Program-made: the position numbers and the translations under genes | Notes under the pieces: model-generated | The model's input: the letters and a program-made list of their open reading frames with translations, nothing else | Told to the model about the DNA's origin: nothing | Databases searched by the model: none | Origin: Mesorhizobium muleiense | GTDB lineage: Bacteria; Pseudomonadota; Alphaproteobacteria; Rhizobiales; Rhizobiaceae | Direction: 5' to 3' | Assembly (NCBI RefSeq): GCF_900099905.1 | Contig: NZ_FNEE01000009.1 | Span: forward strand, 124,001-188,000 | Length of the DNA stretch: 64,000 nucleotides | Shown: positions 44,046 to 51,580 of the stretch, in pieces | How positions within the stretch are numbered: the stretch's first letter is position 1 | How the letters are laid out: the number at the start of each line of letters is the position of its first letter

Positions 44046-45341
44046 CTAGACCGGCTTCGCCGGCCTGCGCATCGCCGAGTAGGTGAGCAGCGCCGAGGCG
44101 AGATAGAGCAGCAGGAAGACGACGTTGAGCGACAGCACCAGATCGGGCGTGTCCAGTATATGGGTCAGCACATAGGTCAGCAGCACCGCCTTCATCCCGG
44201 CAAGCAGCGCCAGGTTGATCGCCCGCACCAGCGTCTGGCCGCGCGCGAACAGAAGCTCGGCCTGGTATTCGACGAGATTGCGCAGGCCCGGCACGCAGAT
44301 CGCCAGCGCCACCAAAGGGGCGGCCTCCGCAACATTCCTGCCGAGCGCGTTGGGGAAGAAATGCAGCACGATGGCGAGTGTCGCCAGCGCCAGCGTCGAG
44401 ACCGCGAACACGCCGCCTTCGATACCGCTCTTGACCGAAAGGCGCGACAAAAGTTCCGGCGCCCGCATCATGCGCTGAACCAGCATCATCGAGAACGTGC
44501 GGATCGGGATCGCCGTCAGGTCGACCAGCCGCATGATGATGGCATAGATGCCGGCGAGGTGCGGACCGCCGATCGCCAGCACCAGCAGTTTGTCGAATTC
44601 CATCTGCAGGTAGAACAGCACCTCTGCGCCGGCAACGTAGATGGAATCGGCGAGCCGCCGCAGATAGAGCGCCGGCCGCAGCCGCAGCCTTTGGCGCGGA
44701 TAGAAAAATCCGAAGGCGATGAGCAGCGAGGCGGCGTTGGCGCCGATGTAATACCAGGACCAGGCTCCTATGGTCGGCTGCGCCGCGAACATGAACAGCA
44801 CGGCGCCGAGCGCCCGCAAGGCCGTCGCCAGGATCGTCAGCAGGGCGGCGCGGCCGAATTTGCCGAGGCCGTTGTTGACGATCAGCGCCACCTCGACCGG
44901 CCGCCACAGCAACGCCTCGGCAAACACGATCGCCGCAAAGACCGACAGCGGCACGGTGCCGGCAAAGAAGACCAGGTAGACGCCGTAGGAGGCGGCCGCC
45001 AGCAATGGCAGCGATATCGCGCCAAACAGCAGGAAGCCGGCCGTGAAGGTGCCGATCAGATTGGGGCGGATGGTGGCGGTTCGGTAAAGCGCCGAGATGA
45101 AGCCGAAGGCCAGGATGCGCGACAGCATCACGCCGGCCGCTGAAGCGGTGGCGAACATGCCGAATTCGGCGATCGACAGCGTGTTGGCCAGCGCGATGAA
45201 ATAGGCGAGCGAAAACACCAGCCGCCCGCCCGCGCCGCTGATCGCCGAAAGATAGTCGCGTACCAGCCGCCGTCGCTCGGCGACGAAAGCGCGGATCCGG
45301 GCGAGAGGCCGTTTTTGCGGGATGTTGCCAGCCTGAGTCAT
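44046..45341 (-). CDS. polysaccharide flippase (Wzx / MATE-like)
   Basis: A protein of about 431 aa with around 12 hydrophobic segments: RLVFSLAYFIALANTLSIAEFG-type, FTAGFLLFGAISLPLLAAASYGVYLVFFAG, GLGKFGRAALLTILATALRALGAV and SLNVVFLLLYLASALLTYSAM. It has the MATE/Wzx-like LSIAEFGMFATASA segment of oligosaccharide flippases. It would translocate lipid-linked repeat units across the inner membrane. ATG 45341 is used; 45356 is a slightly longer alternative, and neither has a clear ribosome-binding site. It belongs functionally with the exopolysaccharide genes at 23.4-28.7 kb and GumC at 51.6 kb. Confidence 0.9.
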   Translation of the reverse strand: MTQAGNIPQKRPLARIRAFVAERRRLVRDYLSAISGAGGRLVFSLAYFIALANTLSIAEFGMFATASAAGVMLSRILAFGFISALYRTATIRPNLIGTFTAGFLLFGAISLPLLAAASYGVYLVFFAGTVPLSVFAAIVFAEALLWRPVEVALIVNNGLGKFGRAALLTILATALRALGAVLFMFAAQPTIGAWSWYYIGANAASLLIAFGFFYPRQRLRLRPALYLRRLADSIYVAGAEVLFYLQMEFDKLLVLAIGGPHLAGIYAIIMRLVDLTAIPIRTFSMMLVQRMMRAPELLSRLSVKSGIEGGVFAVSTLALATLAIVLHFFPNALGRNVAEAAPLVALAICVPGLRNLVEYQAELLFARGQTLVRAINLALLAGMKAVLLTYVLTHILDTPDLVLSLNVVFLLLYLASALLTYSAMRRPAKPV

Positions 45342-45356
45342 GTGTCGAAACAGCAT

Positions 45357-45885
45357 AGGCCGGAAAGTTTAACGCGCGGTTCTGGGCGCTTTCGTGGGCG
45401 GTCCTGCGTCGCCTCTACATTTTCGAGCGTCAATGGCAAATTGGCCGATCGGTACAAAGGTAGAGGTCGCGTTCAAACTGATCGGTGCCCAAGTGTCGCG
45501 GCTGAGCTGCAAGGCAACCGGGTCTTGGCACTCCACGGTTATCGAGAAATCAGGCGACTGGTCACCAGTCAGCTGGCCTTGAGAGCATTTCCGACGCTTT
45601 TCAAACTCTCGCTCCAGGGAACTTCAAGGGCAAATCGTGACCCATTTCAGCTGCTCTCGCCACGCTTCGTAAATAGCGGCCGACATATGCCCGCCTCTCC
45701 GATGAGTGGCTTTGAAAAGCTTCACCGTCGTCGCGGGACAGAAGCTTTATCCAGCCGCTCTGTCTTTCTGCCCTACCGACCCTGACGGGCGGCCACCTAG
45801 CGGCCCATTTAAACAGTTTAGCCGTTCTCGTTCTCAGAAGCCGGCTCTCGTTCGGGCTCCACGCAACCTTCTCGAGCGTGGCTCT
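45357..45885. other. intergenic region without recognised gene
   Basis: This is 529 bp between the flippase start and the end of the RecD-like gene. A 50-codon frame near 45434 (MANWPIGTKVEVAFKLIG) has no ribosome-binding site and no family match. I see no repeats, tRNA or transposase remnant. It is probably the left end of the second inserted block. Confidence 0.45.
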
Positions 45886-47847
45886 CTAGCCTCTAATAAG
45901 CTTCACAAGCCGCTCTACTTCCCCCATATCCAAACCGGCTCCAGAGAGCTCACGGGTTTCGACGAGAACATCGCCACCGGATTTCTCCTCAATCGGCCTG
46001 ATGCCCGCAGCAAGATACGCCGCACGCTTATTCTCCCATCGTTTGACGTATTGCGGGTCCGAAAGCATGCCGAGGTGCTCCCAATAGTAAGTGATACCAG
46101 TTTCATCATCCGCGATCGTAAAATCCGGCCAGCGCATCGTTCCTTCGAGAATGATCGGCTTCTCGTAGACGTAGGGCACGCCCATGCCATGCAGCTTCTC
46201 GGCAATCGCAAGCTCGGATTTGGATTGCACGAACTCTCCCCTGCTGGTCCGATGCACAAGATGACGATCAAGAAAGCGCGGCCCCGAACTCGTCGTCACC
46301 TGCACCGGACCAGGATCACTGAACAGATCCGTCATTCGCCGAGCGATCTCGGACGCAGACGGGTCTGAATAGCGCCGGAGAGCACCAAGCTCGTCTTCAT
46401 GCAGAACCACGAGTTCTTCGCGATGCCGCGTGATGGCCGTGTAAAGCAGCTCGCGGGATAAAGGGCGGCAGTTGCGTGGCACGATGAGGAACGATCGTCC
46501 GAACTGGCTGCCCTGCGTCTTGTGCACCGTTAGCGCATAGGCAAGTTCAAGTTCTGGCGTTCCCTCTTCCCCAGAGAACTCGCTGGCATAATAGGTGAAC
46601 TTGATCCCGGGCTGGCTCGCAAACTCCACCTCAAGATTCTTTGGACGAAACTTCATCTTGACCGTTTTGTAGCCGCCCACAACGATGCCGATGTCACCGT
46701 TCGCAACGTAAGGCCGCTCCTGCTGCGGGTAGGTGCGCCTGCGCCCATTGTTGCGGAGGTTGATGACCTTATCGCCCCAGATCACGCCCTGCGGACCGGC
46801 GGGCTTTGGATACTTTGCGCCTTTCGACTGCGCGCGTTCGCGCACCTTGCTCCGGAACCGCCGTTGCACGGCAAGGTTTACGGCGTCGACGCCGGATAGG
46901 CCCGCACGGACCGGTGACAAGATCTGCCAGTCATGCGACGAGGCCGCAGCGCCTCCCATCTTGTCGCCGGCGCGCCGAGGCCAGAACAGAATATTCCCCT
47001 CCCACTCACTGCCACCGATACTACGCTCGAAGCCCTTCTGGTCTGCTCCGTCGGTCAAACCCAGCCCACGCACCAACTCTCCGGCCAATGCCGGTTCCAG
47101 CTCGTTCGGCAATCCCCATCGCACAGTGCGAACATGGGAAAGCTTGCCGAGCTTTAGCGCATCCCAGACCTCATCCGCACCGGCGTCGAGCGGCTCGCCG
47201 CTGAACTGCCGGGCAAGAAGCACGTCACCGCGATCTTGACCACGTTGCCTCCCGATGACGGTCAACTCGGCATAGCCCGGCGCAACCTTCGGAAATATCG
47301 GCACACCTTCGTCGGGAGCCAAGTGCCGGCAGATGTCGACAAACGGACGTCCTGCGCCGATAGGTGGGAGCTGTCGCGGATCGCCGACTAGAATTAGGCG
47401 ATCGACCCCCTCAATGGCATCAATGAGTGCGGCAAGCTGATCCTCGGTCAGCATCGAACATTCGTCGACGATGACCGAGCGGTATCCCTTCTCTCGCGGT
47501 GCATCCGGATTGCGAAAATACCGACCGCTTGCCCCGTCGTAGCGCTGCCGTTGCTGCAGAAACTGCGCAAGCGTCATGCCCTCACCAAGCCGTTCGGTGG
47601 CTTCTTCCAGACGCACGCGCGCCTTGCCGGTGGGTGCGAGGAGCAGCACTTGGCCGGCAGCAATCTCGGGTAGATCGCAGATCACTTTCAGAAGCGTCGT
47701 TTTGCCGGAGCCGGCCGGTCCCACAAGCGCGGTGAAGCGACCGGAAACAAGCTGTTCCAATGCAGCCGTCTTTTCCTGTCGTGCCAGTTCCTCTGTTGCC
47801 GCGTCGGGACCCTCGTCCATCTGCGGAAGTGCAGCATCGACCTTCAA
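45886..47847 (-). CDS. RecD-like SF1 helicase with C-terminal PD-(D/E)XK-like nuclease domain
   Basis: A 653-aa protein from TTG 47847 in a TTGA overlap with the preceding gene. Helicase motifs: Walker A GPAGSGKTT (43-51), Walker B VIVDECSML, motif III VGDPRQLPPIG, motif V YALTVHKTQGSQFG, motif VI ELLYTAITRHREELVV. The last ~110 residues (SKSELAIAEKL, WPDFTIADDE, YYWEHLGML) have the spacing of a PD-(D/E)XK nuclease. It should unwind and possibly cut DNA. The N-terminal domain expected of RecD-type proteins is on the upstream gene, so this may be the second half of one protein split by a frameshift, or a translationally coupled partner. No RecBCD partners are nearby. A defence role is likely but unproven. 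Confidence 0.85.
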   Translation of the reverse strand: MKVDAALPQMDEGPDAATEELARQEKTAALEQLVSGRFTALVGPAGSGKTTLLKVICDLPEIAAGQVLLLAPTGKARVRLEEATERLGEGMTLAQFLQQRQRYDGASGRYFRNPDAPREKGYRSVIVDECSMLTEDQLAALIDAIEGVDRLILVGDPRQLPPIGAGRPFVDICRHLAPDEGVPIFPKVAPGYAELTVIGRQRGQDRGDVLLARQFSGEPLDAGADEVWDALKLGKLSHVRTVRWGLPNELEPALAGELVRGLGLTDGADQKGFERSIGGSEWEGNILFWPRRAGDKMGGAAASSHDWQILSPVRAGLSGVDAVNLAVQRRFRSKVRERAQSKGAKYPKPAGPQGVIWGDKVINLRNNGRRRTYPQQERPYVANGDIGIVVGGYKTVKMKFRPKNLEVEFASQPGIKFTYYASEFSGEEGTPELELAYALTVHKTQGSQFGRSFLIVPRNCRPLSRELLYTAITRHREELVVLHEDELGALRRYSDPSASEIARRMTDLFSDPGPVQVTTSSGPRFLDRHLVHRTSRGEFVQSKSELAIAEKLHGMGVPYVYEKPIILEGTMRWPDFTIADDETGITYYWEHLGMLSDPQYVKRWENKRAAYLAAGIRPIEEKSGGDVLVETRELSGAGLDMGEVERLVKLIRG

Positions 47848-49610
47848 TCGCCATTTATAGGAAAGGGAGTGCTTCTTTCCGTCCGCGCTACGCCGTACCG
47901 ACGCAGCTTCAGCGCATTTTCACCTTCAGATGTCTTCGCCGCTTCGAGCGTCTCAACCAGATAACTCGCGGCCATATCGAGAACGTCCTCATCGACCGCA
48001 CAACGTGGATCGAGTGTCGCCTCCAGCGCCCGTCGCACGATCCAGCTGCGCGGCAAAAGCGTATGGCCTTCTGTCTGGACCGCACGTTCAAGCAGATCCG
48101 TCACCAGACCGCGGACACGGCGGCGATCGATGCCGTCGCTCATCCCGATGCCTGGTGCAAGCGGAGCAATCTCACGAACGGCACCTGGCGGAAAGATCCC
48201 GCGGTCGACTGTTCCGAACTTTATCGGATCTGCTGCGCCTTCGTCGCGCTCGAAAAGCAGATAGGGATTCTTCAGAATTTCGGCGTCAGACGTCTCTTGT
48301 GAAAAAGCACGCTGGCTAGGCTGATAGGCGCGCGTTGCCTGTTCTACGGACAGACTGCAACGCGCGACGAGGTCCAGAAGTTGCCGGCGGGGCCTTGCGA
48401 GACCTGTCCACTTCTGGCGATATGTCGAACCGAAGCCATAGGTTTCCGCCTGCGGGAAAGATTTGGGTGACGCAGCAAACGCGTCGATAAATGAAAAGGC
48501 ATCGAACACCTCCCCATCGTTGCTGCCGACTCGTACGATCTCATGTGCGAGTAAGGTGCCGTGTTCGAGCCCGAACGCCGTCAAGGCGCTCCCGAGGCCC
48601 GGATGAATTCCCCGCGCAGTCCACAAACGGGCGATCTCGCGGTCGATCCACGCCAGGGCGCCGGAGACGTCAGTCTCGATAACCTGCGAACAAGCACGAA
48701 TTGCCGCCGCGCAAGACAGCAGTGACGCAATGGCGCCGTCATGACCAAGATGTTCGGCTCCATAAGAGAACGATTCAAACTGGTCATCGGGCGCGAATGC
48801 GATGCATTTCTCAACGTCGATCCCGGTATCCGCCGCTGCCGCTGCCTGCACGTCGTAGTAAGGCATCAAAAAACCATCGGCACCGTCGGGACGAAGCGAA
48901 TGGCGCACGCAGCGCTCCCATAGGACGCCCTGAAGCTGTCCCGGGCCGTCGTAGGCATATTCCGTGTGGTTTCCGACGCCCTTCACGCGCGCCGCACCGA
49001 TGATCACGCGTCCAGCGTTCTCGGAAAGAGGCGTCTTCTTGGCATAGAAGAAGCAAAGCGATTCTTCCGGCTTCAATGCGCCGAAGAAGCTGTCCAGCAT
49101 TATCAACTGATTGGTCTTGTCCTGTACCCAGCCCGTCTCAAAGGAGAGTTGTGGCTCGCGTTCGTGTTTATAGGCGAGGCGCAGCGCGTCCGCCTTGCCC
49201 TTGATGCCCGACTCTTCGTCGCCTTCGACATTCGATTTAAGCATCCAGCCGAACGGGATGCAGGCGGCCGAGAATGCTTCGATTCTAAGGATCGTCTCCC
49301 CAAAATGACCGTGGGTCTCTGGGCTTGAAACCTTGTACGGATGCTGCTTTCTCAGGATAAGGTCATGGTTGGCCATAAAGCTGACCCGCTCGTCGACACA
49401 TGGCGGCCTTACGGATGATTGAAGATCCTCGAACATCTGTCCGGCATAGTCGTCCTGATCGGCACGTTTACCCGCAGCAATCCGGGTGAGCGCGAGGCAT
49501 GCAGTGTTCGCAGACGGTGCAGTGCACACGCGACCGCTCCACCCACCGTCATGCCACGGTACACGTACTGTTGTGTGCTGCCATGGCAGTTTTCTGGATC
49601 CCGAAATCAT
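47844..49610 (-). CDS. N-terminal half of the RecD-like helicase (possible frameshift) or coupled partner
   Basis: A 588-aa protein starting MISGSRKLPWQHTTVRVP; GAGGT is five bases upstream of the ATG at 49610. The start has a conserved-looking VPWHDGGWSGRVC segment with Cys-rich spacing (C..CLAL), HGHFGETILRIEAFSAACIPFGWML, then a long alpha/beta region. The last third (DLLERAVQTEGHTLLPRSW, DMAASYLVETLEAAK) resembles the helical N-terminal domain of RecD2-like helicases. It lacks Walker motifs. It ends NGD-TGA; the next frame starts TTG in the same TTGA. Whether the two proteins are a coupled pair or a frameshifted single protein of about 1240 aa cannot be decided from this sequence. Confidence 0.7.
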   Translation of the reverse strand: MISGSRKLPWQHTTVRVPWHDGGWSGRVCTAPSANTACLALTRIAAGKRADQDDYAGQMFEDLQSSVRPPCVDERVSFMANHDLILRKQHPYKVSSPETHGHFGETILRIEAFSAACIPFGWMLKSNVEGDEESGIKGKADALRLAYKHEREPQLSFETGWVQDKTNQLIMLDSFFGALKPEESLCFFYAKKTPLSENAGRVIIGAARVKGVGNHTEYAYDGPGQLQGVLWERCVRHSLRPDGADGFLMPYYDVQAAAAADTGIDVEKCIAFAPDDQFESFSYGAEHLGHDGAIASLLSCAAAIRACSQVIETDVSGALAWIDREIARLWTARGIHPGLGSALTAFGLEHGTLLAHEIVRVGSNDGEVFDAFSFIDAFAASPKSFPQAETYGFGSTYRQKWTGLARPRRQLLDLVARCSLSVEQATRAYQPSQRAFSQETSDAEILKNPYLLFERDEGAADPIKFGTVDRGIFPPGAVREIAPLAPGIGMSDGIDRRRVRGLVTDLLERAVQTEGHTLLPRSWIVRRALEATLDPRCAVDEDVLDMAASYLVETLEAAKTSEGENALKLRRYGVARTERSTPFPINGD

Positions 49611-50187
49611 TCTCTACCTCGGATCAGCTTGGCTTTGGCTTACCCTTTCGTATAACCGCAGCAGGCGCCGTTATGAAGTCTTCGTTTGTCGAAAGGTGAT
49701 CTCCTGACGCGACAAAACGCGCAATCGACGTGAATATTTAAACTCGCAAACGTTCAGAACAAAAAAATGAGCATATACTTTGTGGATGGTAGAAAACGTC
49801 CGCCGATGGGCTCCCCGATTGCAACATGGCAGCTTGGCGTTGGGCGCGGAATTCGGACTGAGGGGTGGTAAAAACCAGTATCGATGACCTGCCAGACTCT
49901 AAGCCAGCCGAGCTCCACCGCGTGGTCGAGATCCTACACTGAGTTCATGGTGCCATGATCGGGGCCAAGGCGGTCGCGCAGGGCATATAGCTCAAGCATC
50001 GCGCTGTGGTGGCAGAGGTATGGCAATGGATCGCAAGCTGCATGCCATCGTCGACGAGGCCTTTCCGCATGGAGAATGATAGGAACATATACCTATGGTC
50101 GCTAAGGGTCCAAACACCTCCCGCCTGCAATTGACTACAAGCTCAGGTTTGATAGCGTGCGGACCGACTCAGTTGAGGGGAAGAACA
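49611..50187. other. intergenic region, AT-richer, without recognised gene
   Basis: This 577-bp divergent gap between the helicase and the winged-helix/HEPN pair is AT-richer than the flanks (for example ACAAAAAAATGAGCATATAC). Short in-frame fragments near 49880-50080 (DDLPDSKPAELHRVVE-like, interrupted by stops) may be a decayed gene, but I cannot name it. It should hold both promoters. Confidence 0.45.
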
Positions 50188-50685
50188 GTGTCAGCAAAAG
50201 TTCGGATTAAGGCAGGGCTTGTTGAGTTTGAATACGAAGGCGAGACCGAGCTGTCGATCAGCGACATAAAGGATCTGTTTTCACACATCGAAACTCTGTT
50301 TACCGTGCCAATCTTAGCGTCGGGCGGCGCAATCGTTGCCGAAGATGGCACAGGTAACGAAGGCAGCGAAGTTCCGCCTCCGACAAAAGGCGCAAATAAA
50401 CTGCATGTGAATAGCGTAGCAGCGAAACTAAACGCAAAAACCGCCACAGATGTGGCTATGGCTGCTGCAGCCTATTTACAACTGATGGCTGAAAAAGATA
50501 CCTTTTCTCGGCAAGAGCTTTTGGCAACGATGAAGGGGGCCACCAAGTTCTATAACGCCAATATGGCAGGAAACTTGACAAAAACGCTAAAGGTGCTCGT
50601 TGGCACTAAATTCAATCAAGTTGGCACTGATCAATACTCGTTGACCTCGCCTGAACACGAGAAGTTGGAAGCCGCTTTTGCTTGA
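50188..50685 (+). CDS. winged-helix protein of a two-gene module
   Basis: A 165-aa protein from GTG 50188, which has a GAGGGGAAG ribosome-binding site; a longer frame begins at 50095. The N-terminal ~35 residues (KVRIKAGLVEFEYEGETELS) form a short beta-rich domain. A Gly/Pro linker (about 50-70) follows. The C-terminal ~90 residues (VAMAAAAYLQLMAEKDTFSRQELLATMK, YNANMAGNLTKTLKVLVG, YSLTSPEHEKLEAAF) look like a winged helix with an extra helix. Similar uncharacterised proteins exist in many bacteria. The stop overlaps the start of the next gene by 8 bp, so both are made together. Confidence 0.75.
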   Translation: MSAKVRIKAGLVEFEYEGETELSISDIKDLFSHIETLFTVPILASGGAIVAEDGTGNEGSEVPPPTKGANKLHVNSVAAKLNAKTATDVAMAAAAYLQLMAEKDTFSRQELLATMKGATKFYNANMAGNLTKTLKVLVGTKFNQVGTDQYSLTSPEHEKLEAAFA

Positions 50686-51406
50686 TCAGACGGGCTTTAA
50701 AGAGTGGATCCATCGCGATCTAAACCGGCTAGATAAGCTGCTTCTGACCCTCGCCACGTTTGACCAGCCAATAGACTTGAATGGGATTCGCGGGCGTGCC
50801 GCTGAAGCTGGCTGGAGGTTCCCAAAAGCGTGGAACCTTTCCAGTATATTGGGTCGCAGCAACGGACTTGCAATCCGTGTTCCGCTAGGCTGGGAACTGA
50901 CTGAATCGGGCAAAAGCTACTTGCGCAATCTCGGCCTGACGACGCTCAGTCCGTCCGCTGTGAAAGTTGCCTCTGATCTCCGCACCCACCTGGAGAGGAT
51001 CCAGAATCCAACAACACGAGCGTTTGCTGAGGAAGCGATCAAATGCCACGAGGCTCAGCTTTATCGCTCCGCTGTTGTCATGTCTTGGATTGCTGCCGTT
51101 GACGTCCTGCATCGCGAGGTGGTCGCCCATCACCTTGCAGCCTTTAACGCAGAAGCCAAGAAGGTGAATTCTAAGTGGAAGGATGCGGTCAACGAAGACG
51201 GGATTGGCCTCATGAAGGAAGAGGATTTTCTGAACCGGATCGCGGGCATCAGCGTCATCGGCAAGAACCAAAAAGACGAGTTATTGAAAGGCTTGAAACT
51301 TCGGAACGGTTGTGGACATCCCAACAGCTTACAGGTGGGACCTAATATGGTAGCTAGTCACTTGGAGACACTCTTGCTCAATGTGTTTGAGAAGTTCGAA
51401 ACCTAA
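50678..51406 (+). CDS. winged-helix HEPN-like protein
   Basis: A 242-aa protein from TTG 50678, overlapping the preceding gene by 8 bp. The N-terminal ~85 residues resemble a winged helix (DKLLLTLATFDQPIDLNGIRGR, SSILGRSNGLAIRVPLGWELTESGKSYL). The C-terminal ~140 residues are all-helical, starting AEEAIKCHEAQLYRSAVVMSW and ending in LKLRNGCGHPNSL. RNGCGH matches the Rx4H motif of HEPN ribonucleases, with the Asn directly after Arg. No nucleotidyltransferase (MNT) partner is nearby. Role as toxin or defence effector is inferred from this motif and from the accessory neighbourhood. Confidence 0.72.
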   Translation: MLDQTGFKEWIHRDLNRLDKLLLTLATFDQPIDLNGIRGRAAEAGWRFPKAWNLSSILGRSNGLAIRVPLGWELTESGKSYLRNLGLTTLSPSAVKVASDLRTHLERIQNPTTRAFAEEAIKCHEAQLYRSAVVMSWIAAVDVLHREVVAHHLAAFNAEAKKVNSKWKDAVNEDGIGLMKEEDFLNRIAGISVIGKNQKDELLKGLKLRNGCGHPNSLQVGPNMVASHLETLLLNVFEKFET

Positions 51407-51580
51407 ACCTCCGACAGCACTCGGTTTAACGGCCCATTAACCATACCAGTGCCAAGTTTCAGACCAGGTGAGCCATCGCCAAAACGGACTGCCCAATTCT
51501 CCTACTTCTGCCTATTTGACGCCAAAAAAAGTTCCTACTTCGCGGAATTCTGGGCTTGCAAGTTTAGTATGGTTTAACGA

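Noticed and set aside
49611-50187. Transposase or integrase remnant before the HEPN-like pair
   Set aside because: Only short fragments between stops were seen and none could be matched to a known transposase family.
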